Positions 11,701 to 23,143 of a stretch of 64,000 nucleotides of DNA are shown here, piece after piece (the first letter of the stretch is position 1; the number at the start of each line of letters is the position of its first letter). A model generated the notes under the pieces. The model saw nothing but the letters and a program-made list of their open reading frames with translations, was not told where the DNA came from and did not search any database. The stretch comes from Periplaneta americana (Eukaryota; Arthropoda; Insecta; Blattodea; Blattidae), in contig NC_091126.1 in the NCBI RefSeq assembly GCF_040183065.1, positions 140,467,204 through 140,531,203 on the forward strand, written 5' to 3'. Made by a program: the position numbers and the translations under genes.

Positions 11701-12924
11701 TTATAACATAACCTAAATAATATAAACAAGTGTTAGAAAAGTTTTAATTAGGGATGATGAAATAAACAAGAAAATTTTTAATTGTGGATGATGAAAAAAA
11801 AATAAACATGAATAATTTTAAAAGGAACAATTATTGAAAGTACAATTTTCAAATTTGAATGTTTTAGTGGTCCGGAGCTATGAACGCACTGTATCAACCA
11901 TCATGGGAAAAGGTGAAAATGAAAACAATTATAAAATTATTTTTAAAAATTGGGAATTTATAACAATAGGATGGCACAGAGGATGATTTGTTATGGAATA
12001 CTGATGAAGTTGAAACTGACTCGCCACATTCACTCTCTGCCTCGGATGACAAATGTGATGATGATTTCACAGGATTTTAAATACACAAGTCGTATTTTAT
12101 AATGGTTTCAGTGCAGAGTTTTAAGGTCTTCTTTTATCTGCCATATAAGGCAACTCCTGGTTTTGTGGGCATTTTTATGATTAAACTGTCGTCATATCTG
12201 TGGAAATACACAGTAATATGAAATCAATATTGTTTTCTTAAATGAACTACACATTCTACAATAAAGATTTTAGATACATAATGTTTTTCACATGTAAAAT
12301 TTAATTAAAATATCTTAAGTACCTTTTGAGTTATCAGGTAAACGCTCTCTGGCTGAGCAAAATTTAATACTCCACAAATTTAATTGAAAAAAAAAAATAG
12401 CCATTAGGTTTTAAAAATATTACAATTGCTTAGTGATGTTCAGGTAGTGTAAATCAAGCATGCCAATTTTTATTTCCAAATGACATAAATTCTGAGGAAA
12501 AATAGTGAGCTAATAATACTAGTGGGAGATATACCTTCCCCATTAAAAGCCATTGCCCTTGTCAAGGTTTGAATTCGTAAACCTCAGATCCAACAGCAAG
12601 CATAAGAAACTGGTAGGCAATCTAGGATGAAGAAATCTATGTGAAACGAACCAGACTGGTCATTACCAGCAATTGAATTAATGGTCCTTCCCATAATGAA
12701 ATATTAAGAGGAGATATTTAAACAGTAATGCAATGATTTATGGGTAAATTACTTCACTATAATATTTAAAACCTGGCAACAACCACAAGAAGTAATAAAT
12801 TGCTATTGAAATAGACTAAAAGCAGAAATGATAATGAAGACTTGTGATATATAATCTTTCTGCGAATCTTTATGCATAGGTCAATACCTTCTGAAACTTG
12901 TCCAAGTACTTGGCAGATACTCAC
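8741..12924 (-). other. Putative 4.2-kb intron of the small gene
   Basis: The interval runs from donor GTGAGT to acceptor TTTCAG on the minus strand. It contains a tandem pair of tRNA-like repeat units (10,952-11,365). Elsewhere I see only AT-rich sequence and short open frames without recognisable motifs (for example 10,185-10,534 on the minus strand). Confidence 0.35.
10952..11365 (+). repeat. Tandem dimer of tRNA-like repeat, family B
   Basis: Two nearly identical modules (about 10,988-11,060 and 11,270-11,344) repeat with a period of about 285 bases. Each has a GCTC/GAGC D-stem, a TTGGT/ACCAA anticodon-type stem and a CCGGG-TTCGATA-CCCGG T-arm. The acceptor-like ends GTTCC/GGAAC also pair. 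The 7-base anticodon-type loop is ACGTTTA, with C where functional tRNAs have T33. The spacer matches the copies at 45.8-46.1 and 51.7-52.1 kb (TTTGCATAATA, CACAATTTAAGTCACACAG, GTGTGCACTCAA). Confidence 0.7.
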
Positions 12925-13030
12925 ATGTGTCCAGCAGCAGTACTGCAGCTCCACATGAATCTGAACGCATTCTTGAAGCAGTTGTGTACGAATGCCAGAT
13001 AAATCACAATATTCAACACACCAATTCGCA
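12925..13030 (-). CDS. Putative small membrane protein, exon 2
   Basis: On the minus strand the exon lies between acceptor AAATTTAG and donor CAT|GTGAGT. In the frame fixed by the neighbouring exons it encodes RIGVLNIVIYLAFVHNCFKN followed by AFRFMWSCSTAAGH. The hydrophobic run IGVLNIVIYLAF is a plausible single transmembrane segment flanked by basic residues. Phase in is 1 and phase out is 2, matching exon 1 and exon 3. An alternative open frame through the same bases (RTQLLQECVQ...) reads on into the intron. It is the competing interpretation if the region is not coding. Confidence 0.4.
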
Positions 13031-13216
13031 CTAAATTTTATATGGAAGCGTTAAATCCCAGAGCAAGGACAGAAGTTTTCATTAAATTTCCTCATTTTCG
13101 CATATTAAGATAATTAAATTGTAACTGTGAAGTTTAAAATCTTGAAGCTCTTTAAATGTTCATAAATAAGAATACAAGAGAAGTGATCTGAATGTTCTAA
13201 GGCCGCACGTCCTTAC

Positions 13217-13248
13217 CTCCAGACTGTGACATCAACCTGGAGCCAGGC
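13217..13248 (-). CDS. Putative small membrane protein, exon 1 (contains start)
   Basis: This 32-base minus-strand exon sits between acceptor CTATTTCTTCACAG and donor GGAG|GTAAGG, both close to consensus. In the frame that continues into exon 2 it reads PGSRLMSQSG. The ATG at 13,232-13,230 is the only start and gives a 56-residue product (MSQSGVRIG...KKKWY). An acceptor upstream implies at least one 5' non-coding exon further right, which I did not locate. A longer N-terminus is possible if that exon is coding in frame. Confidence 0.38.
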
Positions 13249-13249
13249 C

Positions 13250-13750
13250 TGTGAAGAAATAGCCATCAAACATTTGTCACTCAGAGAGGAGGCCTAACTA
13301 CATTGTACTTTTAAGGTGCTGGCATGTTCCAAAATGGCTTTCTTCTTAATCTTCTGTTTTTTACGACCCTTAAACCAGCATTTGCTCATTCACAGAGTTC
13401 AGATTTAGTGGAATTATAATAAAGAGAAAAATATGAAGACAAGTGTTATATTGCATGTTTCCACGTACTCGTTAATTTTTTTTTTTATTCTAGTGATATT
13501 TATTTTATTTTATCTGTTTTTGTTTCATCATATTTTCCGATAATGGTATGTCTATCATGTGATAACTTATGCTACTTAAAATCATAATTTTCCTTCCTGT
13601 GTGTACCTAATAAATATTGTGTTCATTGTACACTTTGTACTTAACTATTTTTATTATTATTATTATTATTATTATCTCATATTTTTATACTTTGTATGTC
13701 TAATTTATTTTGACTTACTGTTCACGTTTTATTATGCATTTTCCCTTCTT
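13250..13750. other. AT-rich interval with (TTA)n, no gene seen
   Basis: Upstream of the small gene. It contains a (TTA)n run at about 13,652-13,676 and leads into a LINE fragment. No core promoter could be identified with confidence. Confidence 0.4.
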
Positions 13751-13755
13751 TCTAT

Positions 13756-14700
13756 ATGTTATATATTACAGACAGAACATGTACAACCACATGTAATAGA
13801 GCTATACAAAGTTTATATCAGAACTCTAAAATCCAAATTATATTACCAGATGGACAAATAATAGAGCCTATAAACACAACCAAAGGTGTTCGACAAGAGT
13901 GTGGATTATCTCCACTTCTATTCAATATATATCTTAATAGAATCGTTCAAAAATGGAAACAAACAGTAAACAGTGGAATTCCGATAACAAAGAATAAAGT
14001 AGTCCAAATTATATTGTATGCCGATGATCAAGTGTTACTATCAGATTCTGAAGACAACCTACAAATAGCAGCGTACCAACTATTTAAAATCGCTAGCAAA
14101 TATGATATGAAAATCTCTGCATCAAAATCCAAAACAATGGCAATGTGTGGAAAAAATATACAACGTGTGAAAATTGAAATTGATGGCAAAATTACAGAAC
14201 AAGTGTCTGACTTTTCATATTTAGGACGTGTATTTGCAGAACATAAGAGTGATATTGATATTAAATTACAAAAATATAATAAATTGAAAGGTATAATACA
14301 AAGACATTTTAGTAAACAGATGATGACAGACACTAAATTAAGATTACATAACATTACATCAAAATCTGCTCTCAAATACGGAAGTGAAATTTGGATTTTA
14401 AATAATAGAAAATCTCATAAACTTGAAGTAGCCCAAATGCGTTTCTTGCCATCATTGTTGGGAGTCACTAGATTATACCACCAAAGGAATAGTGCCATCA
14501 GAGAAAAACTTGGAGTACTCAATTTAACCGAGGAGATAACAAGATACCAACAAGAATGGAAACAGCATCTGCTGGGAATGGAAAAAACTAGACTCCCAAA
14601 ATTAGCATTCCAGTACGCTTCAACAGGACATTGAGATCAAGGACGACCAAAACATCGGTGGAAAGACGAAGACCATCTTCACTAGGTTCACCGTCACAGG
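13756..14700 (+). pseudogene. Non-LTR retrotransposon reverse transcriptase, 3' part
   Basis: An open frame of 292 codons encodes typical reverse-transcriptase boxes: TTKGVRQECGLSPLLFNIYL, then the active site ILYADDQVLLS, then the thumb-like ISASKSKTMAM and the C-terminal KYGSEIWIL region. A TGA follows at 14,632, and the family's RPK-RWKDE continuation lies directly after it in the same frame. The 5' part (endonuclease and palm N-terminus) is absent, so it is a 5'-truncated LINE copy. It ends in an (ATG)n microsatellite. The family differs from the YADDVNMLGEN LINEs elsewhere in the window. It cannot be autonomous without its endonuclease. Confidence 0.85.
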
Positions 14701-14727
14701 CCATTTTGACCTAAAACTAACCTGTTC

Positions 14728-14769
<42 letters not shown>
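14728..14769 (+). repeat. (ATG)n microsatellite at LINE 3' end
   Basis: About fourteen ATG units directly follow the reverse-transcriptase remnant. They are probably the 3' tail of that LINE. Confidence 0.85.
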
Positions 14770-14771
<2 letters not shown>

Positions 14772-14937
14772 ATTATGTCTCATTTCTACTGATTGTTTAC
14801 CTTGTATTATGATTATCTACTTCAGTTTTTTTGTGTGCTGTATTTTGTAAATTTAAAGTTTTTTTGTATCGCAGTTTTACTCCTGGTTGAGTGTTACAGA
14901 AGGCCGTATGTCCTCAACTCTGCCAGGATAAATAAAC

Positions 14938-14974
<37 letters not shown>

Positions 14975-15024
14975 ATAATAAAGTTCTTTAAGTACATATT
15001 TACCTTTCATTCTCTATTTACAAC

Positions 15025-15064
<40 letters not shown>

Positions 15065-15115
15065 AAGTTCTTTAAGTACATATTTACCTTCTTTTATTCT
15101 ATTTACAACATTTGC
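14938..15115. repeat. Two (TTA)n arrays within a short tandem duplication
   Basis: The block (TTA)n-AAAGTTCTTTAAGTACATATTTACCTT...CTATTTACAACATTT occurs twice in tandem (about 14,938-15,030 and 15,031-15,115) with minor differences. This suggests duplication by slippage or unequal exchange at the TTA array. Confidence 0.75.
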
Positions 15116-15737
15116 AGAAAATGGAGAAAAATTTCTCTTATTTCAAACATTGCACTATGGGAAAGCAGAGTGATATTGCATCATTATTGTAGATATGTGT
15201 CACTTAATGCATATTTTCAACATTTTGACATTTAACTTTTAAGAACTTTTTCTTTGGAGGCAGTGGGGCCAATTGGCCTCTGATACCCGTCTCGAATTTA
15301 GCTTAAAAATATGTAATCACGTTCTGTTTTCTGACAAAATAACTATGCTTTTGTTACCCTTAAGACACTTCTAACATCATTAATACAGTTTTGCATGATA
15401 TCTGTTAAACAGTGAGAACAAATAATTATTTCACAGGCTTTTACACAATAAAAACGAATTAAGACAAAGACTTGGATCAAACTGAATCGTAAGAATTTGT
15501 GTAAATATTAGAAAGATTCTGCAATTTGTGTTAAAACAACATTACCAAGTTTTTCTACACTAGAAAGCTTTTTCTTCTCAGATGGGAACAAATTGGTAGC
15601 ACAAAAAACTCACAAATCATAGCTGCATGTTCTCCTCCATACAATCAAATTCACTGGAGTAGAATGCAATGTTTTATGCCTATGCTTTTTAAATCCAGAC
15701 AACATTATTGCTAGTAGAAAAGCAGTTTATCAGTAAC

Positions 15738-16348
15738 TAGGGTTGCCAACTTTTTTTTTTTTTAAGAAAATATGGGAGACTAAGGAATCGACAAAATTTC
15801 ACATAATATAAAATAAACAAATTATTCGGTTCATTACTAAGAACAACTTTACACTTTTGGAGCTAGGCTTAAATTAAAAGTATTTCGAGACAGATTTTGT
15901 CTTGTGTAATAGTTGAAGTTGGCTGCAGTTTTTAGCTCTGATTTGATTAAATGTGTCGTACTCATGTTTCGAACATCTATCCGATTATTGTTCATGAGAT
16001 GAAACACCCTCTTTGTATGAGCATTATGAGTATTACTACTTGGTATGCATTCCAAATTTATGACATTAACACGGTTTGATTTTAAATAGATGAGAACTAA
16101 AACCCATTTCTGGCAAGCATTACTTTCTATGAAGATTGCACATTTTAATGCATTTCTTGAACAACAATATCCATAATACAATCATCTTTCATGGCAAAAT
16201 CAAATGTTTTGGATAAACATTTTTACATTATGCAAAAATAAGGGAGAAAAATGCTCAAAGAGAAGATTAATATGGGAGCCGGGAGACTGTTAAAAATTAG
16301 GGGCAAATATGGGAGATTCTGGGAAATATGGGAGGGTTGGCAACCCTA
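15738..16348 (-). mobile_element. hAT-type element with perfect 8-bp TSD
   Basis: Termini are TAGGGTTGCCAAC and its reverse complement GGTTGGCAACCCTA. The 8-bp target duplication TCAGTAAC (15,730-15,737 and 16,349-16,356) is perfect, the length expected for hAT elements. The minus strand (16,181-15,849) encodes a peptide including VFHLMNNNRIDVRN and KTAANFNYYTRQN. It resembles the C-terminal dimerisation region of hAT transposases (V-F-S-x-M-x(4,6)-D-x-R-N), so the copy is an internally deleted derivative. Confidence 0.8.
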
Positions 16349-16356
16349 TCAGTAAC

Positions 16357-18172
16357 AGTCCTCACTAATGCTCTAAAGTGAAATAATTTAGAGAACACAA
16401 TAGTAAACAAGATCCGCGTGTAGAGAAAATAATTATAATTGTGTAAAAACGCCCATATTTTCTTGTGAATAAGAATTTAGCGAGATGAATTTAATTTCAG
16501 AACACATTAAGTTCATTACCAATAATATTTAAATGATTAAAATTAATAAAGACTGCAAGACATACAGGTGTTATGTTTAAACAGAAGAATTTTATCAAGA
16601 TATAAAGCAATGCTCACTTGTTCTCTAAAAGGAGCTTTCTTTGAACGGTTGTCATCTGAAAAATGTGTTTTAGAAGTCGATCTATGTTTGAAATGATACA
16701 GCTACCAGTAAAACTCTCTTTCTGCGACAATGATTAAAGTAAATTCAACCTTCAAATTGTTAGATTTCACAGAGAACATCTTGCAAAGAACTCTAGAACT
16801 TCCTTATCCTACGAATCCAGTCACTTTATTACTATTTAAGCATAAATATCAGTGATTATTATTATTTCCTTTCCGAGAATATGAGTGAAAGAACTACAGG
16901 TATGAAGAATGTAACTGAGGCAGCAGTGCTGAAAACAATGCACAATTGACATTAAATCTTTCACTTTCCATTTAACTTGTATTATTATTCCGCCTAATCA
17001 CTTGTGATTCCCCAATTTCTATACACTTTAGAACATAAGACATTTTTTGTCACTCAAACTTGGGATTTTATGTTTGTCACGGATTATGTATTTATTATAT
17101 AGTTTAGCACCAATGAAAAAATAAGAACTTTCAATTATGTAATTTCTAAAAATGTAATCATGATACAAACTTTTACTATTTAAGCACCTTCAGGCCTTAA
17201 TTGAACAATGTGGCATTTCTTCTGTTAACCTGTTTGGTAAATAGTTCACAAGTAAAGACAAGTACAAAACTATGTTACAGTTCACAGCTGCAATTACAAA
17301 AGAAAAAAAAAAAACGAATGATGCATGAACATGTGACAGGACAAATGTGGATGCAATTGTTAAAGATATTAAATAGATTTATACGGTACACTAAGAATAA
17401 ATAAGTGTATGCAAAAATTTCAGACAAAGTTAAGCACCCTGTAATCACTTGCAAGCCCCATAATTAACTAGTGTCTCTTGTCATAAATAAGTCTGAAGAA
17501 CGCACCGCTATTTTGGAACATAACAGCAAATAAGATGTCAGTATTTTAGGAAGCTGAAAGTACGTATATAAAGAAAATTACGAATTCAAGCATTCGTGCA
17601 TTATGGCAAAAATTTCCCTTCTAGTTATATACATAAAGCAACAAAAAAGCACAAAAATAATATTCTATAATACAATACTTTTCGACAATTGACACAGTAT
17701 ATGTACAATTGCAATTATCAAAACAGGTTTAACAGCACTGCAGCACAAAATATGAGGACATTCACCACCACCACAAATACTACACCAAGAACTCTACAGT
17801 ACAGAGTTCAACAGTTCGAGTATCTAAGCAAGACTAGCGCGAAACAACCACAGCAGTTCCCTCAAGAGAGTAGGTAACTAATTATGAAGTAATAATACAT
17901 AATGATGGAAATCTGAAAAGAAAAGAAACAGTGTAAGAAATTGAGAAAAACAGAAATAAAGAGAAATGGGTGTATTGAACAAATTATAGTAGGAGGCCTA
18001 CTAAAGAAAATAGAGTTATCAGAGGTTTCATTCTGGTTCTATTGCTTCAGAAGCATAGCTTATTTTCTGCTTTAGTTTGCATACTTTTCCAACAAAATAA
18101 GAAGCCAAAGAACCAGAAAAATAAAAAACATATACAAGGAACTATAGTAAACCAAACCCCTCCTGTATACAT
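16357..18172. other. No gene or element recognised
   Basis: AT-rich sequence with scattered short open frames (17,201-17,404 and 17,689-17,877 on the plus strand). These show no recognisable motif, low-complexity composition and no splice context. Confidence 0.5.
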
Positions 18173-18583
18173 TACAGTACAGCCTCGATTATCCATTTTA
18201 AAGGGGACATAGTGAAAGGTTAATCAAAGAAAACAGGTAATCCATACTGTCAATTTTAATGGACTTAAATCTGAGCCAAATGAAGACGCAATACAATTGG
18301 TCTACTTTTTATGCACTTTATCATAGACAATTTCCTTCTCGTATCCATTCTAAGAAGGGAATTATCAGTGAGCTCATGTCAAAAACTACCTTGAAATTTC
18401 GCTGACAGAATCTACACCTTATTTCACCTTACAGATAGCATATACAATAAAAATTAGCTAGGAGGTCAAACTGCAGTTTTCCGATATCAAGATAGAAATC
18501 TCTATTAAACACTAAAAGAAAATCATGGAGTTTAATCGCTGGGTTTTTGCATCCCTATATGGATGTCCAAGAGTATCACAGCA

Positions 18584-19800
18584 TAGTGGCGGCTCGCGTT
18601 AAGGGGCACATGGGCACGTGCCCTCCCATTCATTTTATTTTCCCACAAAAAAAATTAAATAAATAAATAAAGCAATTTTTGATTAAAATTATCCACTCAA
18701 AACTTAATGATTTAAGAGCTTCCATTCAGGTATAAACATACTGTGAAATGTGAATGCCTTCAGCTACCGTTACATCGAGCGAGTGAAATCGTGGAAACAT
18801 GTCTCGGGCACCGTAGTTGTAGTGTCCATCCTTTGCACATGTGCACAACTACTCAGAGTTTCAAGTGCAAGAGAGCGGTGTGAGGTGATGGATGCGGGGA
18901 TCGAGAAGATGAGAGGGGAAGCATTTGCCAGGGCTCAGTGATTTGCGTGGCCATCCTGTGCACATGCGCAAATGGTTTTAAAATGTAGAACGCGGATGAG
19001 GAAGGCGTTACGTATAGAAGTATGATGGTAACACTGTCATGGCTCGAAGAACCAACTGAGTTGCCAGCTTAGCTATTCTGTAGTTAGATCTAGTTTTTTT
19101 TTAGATTAGTTACTATAATTGCTGTATTTCATATAAGAGGTAATGCTTTACTATGTTTTCCGATTAATTTAGCTATTAAAATTAAACCGTTTAACAATGT
19201 TCATATAGAAGTTTAGCTATATTCAAAATTATGGTAGGCTGCTTTTTTTTTATTAAGAGTGTTGGCAACATTGATAACCGTACGAAAGACATGTTATCGG
19301 TTCCTGTGTTTGTATTTGTAGCGACAATAATAAAATTCTGAGTGTTATTAAAAATTCTCTTCTTTTTTATTTGAAGTGTGAAGTTAGTTATACTAGTGTT
19401 TGTTGAGTGCTTGTGTATTTGATCATTTCAATATGAATAAAGTTAGTGAACTAATTGGAAGGCAATTAGATTTCGACAACAGAGTTCGCACCAAGAAAGA
19501 CTGACAGCATTAGCAATGCTTTCAATTAAGAGTAAAATGGTGTGTTTGATTCCTAACTTCAACCAGCGAGTTATCGAAATATTTGTTCAAACTAAGGATC
19601 GAAGAATGGACTTCATCTATAAATAGAAAGGTTAGTGTATATTGCATTCTTTATATTTACATTTTGCTATTGAAATTTTCAGCAATTATTCAGTGTGGCA
19701 AGCCTATGTTCGTGTAGTGAGGAACTTATGGGTTCAATTAATACAATATTAGTGTTTTAAGTTGTGCCCCGCTGAATAATTTGGTCACCAGCCATCACTG
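18584..19800. mobile_element. hAT-type element with perfect 8-bp TSD
   Basis: The target duplication TCACAGCA is identical on both sides (18,576-18,583; 19,801-19,808). The left end TAGTGGCGGCTCG...AGGGGCACA corresponds to the reverse complement of the right end (CAGTGATGGCTGGTG...GCGGGGCACA). The interior shows no intact transposase. A short open frame at 18,750-18,941 has no recognised motif. It is inserted in the pogo-like element. Confidence 0.8.
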
Positions 19801-20131
19801 TCACAGCATGCCACTTGAATCGCTTATTTCAGAAACCAGTCAAACGTCAAAACAAGAAAAAATGAGTTAAAGGTGGCACAATGTTCTATGAGGATATATG
19901 TATATTTCAGTGCTGAAAACTGTCAAATGCAGTCCTCCTGTAATGGTCAGGCATTATGTTGAATTTCGTGTTTAGGTCAGAAACCAGTCAAGTGACAGCA
20001 CTTGGTTGGTTTCTGCAGTAAACTTCGGATACATTTTGAGTTCATAGTTTTGTGACAAACTGATTGAAAGAGTGTTTTGTGATTAGTGTAGTGGTTTTTT
20101 AATAGTAACAATAGACCTATATCATAGTGAA

Positions 20132-20680
20132 ATGTCTCGAAGTTCAGAAGACGAACCTATACCTAAAAGAAAAAGAGGAGTGGTAAACAAAAGTGCTTAT
20201 AAACGCAATACTATTCGAAATGCAAGGGTAAAAGGAGAAGGCTATGTTTCTTATTTTGGCAGGGAAGTACCTCAGAAAACCAAGCCCGACATTCTCACTT
20301 GCAAGTGCAATGCGAAATGTGATTTAAACATTAATGAAGAAATGATAAATGAAACATGAAGGTATTTTCATTCTCTTGAAAATAAAAACTCTCAAGATAG
20401 GCCTACCTATATTCAGACTTTGGTTGAGGTTACTGAAGTTACGCGTATACATAAAAAAAACAAGGTACAGAGGAAGAGTTGGCAATGAAAATGTTCATGA
20501 AGGCACTTTTAAAAGATCTCATTCTTACAATTATAATTTAAGAATTGGTGGTGTACTGAAACACGTTTGCAAGAATGTGTTTATGAAAATTCATGGTATT
20601 TCACATAACAGATTAGGGAGAATTTGTAAATTATTGCTTGAAAATACTACCCCTAAAGACATTACAAATTTCCTTTAAAA
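20132..20680 (+). pseudogene. Broken transposon-associated ORF (KRKRGVVNKSAYKRN family)
   Basis: The frame starts MSRSSEDEPIPKRKRGVVNK and runs through SAYKRNTIRNARVKGEGYVS and a Cys cluster (CKCNAKCDLN). A frameshift near 20,348 follows, after which YFHSLENKNSQDR continues in another frame. It then resumes near 20,510 with SYNYNLRIGGVLKHVCKNVF. From memory this resembles a repetitive family of uncharacterised insect proteins that occur next to transposons (Lys/Arg-rich start, Cys-x-Cys cluster, then VCKKVF-type block). Function is unknown, and this copy has at least two frame breaks. Confidence 0.55.
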
Positions 20681-20923
20681 AATATGAGTTTTATAACAAA
20701 ATCCTAAACAATTCGAGAATTATGCCATAAAAATATGTTTGCACCACTCGTTTATTGCAGAAACCTGTTAAGTGAAAAACTTTCTCGTATTTTTTTACAG
20801 CTAAGTTAAAACACACAAAAAAATTTTCCTTAGATAAAAAGTATTGATGTATGTACTACTTTCAGCAAAAATATCAAAACCACTACCAAACCATTTAGTC
20901 TAATGTTAGAGTGTTTCTCCCCT

Positions 20924-20938
20924 CCCCCCCCCCCCCCC
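20924..20938. repeat. Homopolymer run C15
   Basis: Fifteen consecutive C bases. Runs of fifteen G occur at 34,342-34,356 and 44,569-44,583. Confidence 0.9.
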
Positions 20939-21982
20939 ATAATTGGCTAACTTGGCGCTTGATTGGTTTCTGAAATAAGCGATTCAATTGCTGCTGCATG
21001 CCTGCTTATCAGGCAACATTGCAGCTTCAATCTCAGGATCTTGCAGTTGAAACTCGCAGCTGATTTTTGTGTGTGGCATACTTACAAGACATCCTTTCTG
21101 TCAGTAAAATTTCAAGGCAGCTTTCGATATGAGTTCACTCAAAGTTCCTTGGAAGTTTGCCAATTACTAACAAAAATATTCGGGCAAGGAAGTGCGAACT
21201 GAAACTTTAATGATAATCCAAAGGGAGTGACTGTATTTATTTAAACTAGACACAGAAATGAACAAAAGTTACGAATTCAGCATTCAGCTAAGTTACACTG
21301 TTCATGGTAGGCATGATTCACATAGTAGAAAAGAGCAGTGTAAGCTGAATAATCTGCAAAAGAGTTAATTTAGGGTTAGATAATCGAAGTTCTACTGTAA
21401 TTATAAAAATATTTTAAAAATTAAATTCTTATGTGTATCAATTTTGATTGAATGCAGTGCAACCATGCTAATCAGAAGCAATGAGACAGCCGAAAGATGC
21501 AATGATTACGATAACGATATATGAAACAACAGTCCTTGCACAATACAACATTAACTTTTAGACACTAACAGGATAAACTGCATAGGCTAGAACTCAGAAT
21601 AACCCAAACATTAATTTTTAGGATGTTCTTCCTGACAGGACGAGTGTAAGAATCTGAAACATTTATAGAGATCGTCTCCTATTTAAGTTCTTTGAACGCT
21701 AGGATTATTACATCATCCGACTTTTCTACCATATATTTCCTTCTTGTCTAGAGTGACCAGATTCACATCAATAGAAAAGAGGACACAAAGCTTCAAAAAG
21801 GAGGACATTGTTCGAAAAATGAGGGCAGAAAATATGTACTTAGATTTAGGTTTAGGTCTATGTTATACTATAAATTACGTCAATATATATTTTCTTACAA
21901 AATATTTTCAGTACAGATTTAGGCTTATATCATACTTAAAAGTATGTTAATATTACAAAAATAATTATGATAAAACTTAATA

Positions 21983-23143
21983 CAGTGAAACCCGTTCAAA
22001 CCGGAACCTGAATAATCCGGAATCCTGTCTATTTTGGAACAATTTATTGGTCCTGGCGAAATTCGTATGTATTATGTGTAATTTTCCCTGAATAAAACGG
22101 AAACTGCCCAACGTGGAAACGGAAACTGCCTGCTACTGTTCAAAACGGAAATAATATTTTGCACACACTATATTTTGTAACTATATTTTGAAACAGCATG
22201 TAATTTCAAGGAATATACGAAATATGTAGGTCACTATGATAAAAACAAGTTTTCTTTGCAAAATTTTAGAGGGTACGAGGGTGTGTTGGCCTGTCGGTCA
22301 TAAATTTTATTACCCTGTTGACTAGGCAGACCAGTCCCTTCAAAGATTTTCAATGCTTCACACCCGTAAACTGTCGTAGCTAGACAGAGCGTAAGTGTAG
22401 TGATTTCCTAGTAAAAAAAAAAAAGTTGCGTAAAATATGGCATTAACATTAAGTGATAAAGTAAAAGTTATGGAGTTAAAGGAAAATTAGAAACAAAGTG
22501 TATATGAAATAATGTTGAAGTTCAGTTATGGAAACCTCAGGTGTGACACTTTAAAGATAAAAATCATAACGAGTGAGTGGCTTGCGGCCAATATTGGTGA
22601 CATACTGTAAAAGAAACCAAAAAACAACTGTTTATGTGGAAATAAATTAACTGTTGACCTTTCAAAGAACATGCCAATTTCTGGATCTATTCTGCAAAGC
22701 AAGCCATTGAACTGGCAAAGAAATTAGATAAACCAGAATTCAAGGCTTCTAATGGATGGCTCGTAGTCCAATTAGTTAATAATGTGCAGTGATATACAGT
22801 ACAGTATTATAGTATAGTGTTAGATATTAAATTGAATGAGATTAGTAAACTTTAGTAGTGTTTAATGACTAATGAGTGAGTTACGATAACATATGTATAG
22901 GAAATGAGATTTTAATCAAGATGATTCACAAACGGAATAAGCGACAGAAAGCTGATTTAAAGTGAGTAGTGTTAAATGGAATATTTTGTACTTCTTGCAG
23001 TTTCCGGAATGCCATTTTGTTTTTCATGTATACAAATGATAAAATATTCCATTTTAATATAAGACCTGAATAATACAGAAACCTGTCCACAAAGGAAAAA
23101 AAAATTAGCACCATGTCACTTCCGTCTTGAACAGGTTTCACTG
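21983..23143 (+). mobile_element. Tigger/pogo-like element with TA TSD
   Basis: Ends are CAGTGAAACCCGTTCAAACC and the reverse complement of CAGTGAAACCTGTTCAAGAC, flanked by TA. Sub-terminal CGGAAxCCTG-type repeats recur. It carries the start of a Tigger transposase (22,436-22,790) and is internally deleted. It lies inside the hAT element 21,749-23,856. Confidence 0.75.
22436..22790 (+). pseudogene. Tigger/pogo transposase, N-terminal fragment
   Basis: From the ATG at 22,437 the frame reads MALTLSDKVKVMELKEN, a stop, then KQSVYEIMLKFSYGNLRCDT. This matches the CENP-B-type/psq helix-turn-helix (L-T-x-x-x-K-V-x-V-[IM]-x-L). A frameshift leads to NMPISGSILQSKAIELAKKL and FKASNGWL, the second DNA-binding domain (HTH_Tnp_Tc5: P-[IV]-[ST]-G-x-[IL]-[IL]-Q-x-K-A and F-x-A-S-x-G-W). 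The DDE catalytic domain is missing, so it is a non-functional remnant. Confidence 0.8.

Larger units (their letters stand above)
19815..20987 (+). mobile_element. TIR element carrying a broken transposon-associated ORF
   Basis: Terminal inverted repeats of about 35 bases start TTGAATCGCTTATTTCAG and continue AAACCARTCAA. The inner copies of GAAACCAGTCAAGTGACAGC/GGTTGGTTTCTGC near 19,981-20,016 form a further inverted pair. No clean target duplication was seen, although GCATGCC occurs near both ends. The element lies 14 bases right of the hAT insertion. Confidence 0.6.
18175..21397. mobile_element. Pogo/Tigger-like element hosting two other transposons
   Basis: The left end is CAGTACAGCCTCGATTATCC. 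The right end is the reverse complement of CAGTAGAACTTCGATTATC. Both are flanked by TA (18,173-18,174; 21,398-21,399). CAGT-A-x(6)-TCGATTATC termini with TA duplication are typical of pogo/Tigger elements. The interior is mostly two later insertions (18,584-19,800 and 19,815-20,987), leaving about 800 bases of the host element. I see no transposase of its own. Confidence 0.55.

Noticed and set aside
12766..13040. Single-frame reading RTQLLQECVQIHVELQYCCWTHVS on the minus strand as a protein
   Set aside because: It runs through a good donor site into low-complexity sequence and shares no motif. The spliced frame with matching phases is preferred.
13601..13861. Tyr/Phe-rich 86-codon plus-strand frame
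   Set aside because: Generated by the (TTA)n run and AT-rich DNA. It overlaps the LINE start in another frame.
15849..16181. Host gene on the minus strand (110 codons)
   Set aside because: It falls inside TIRs with a perfect 8-bp duplication and matches the hAT C-terminal region.
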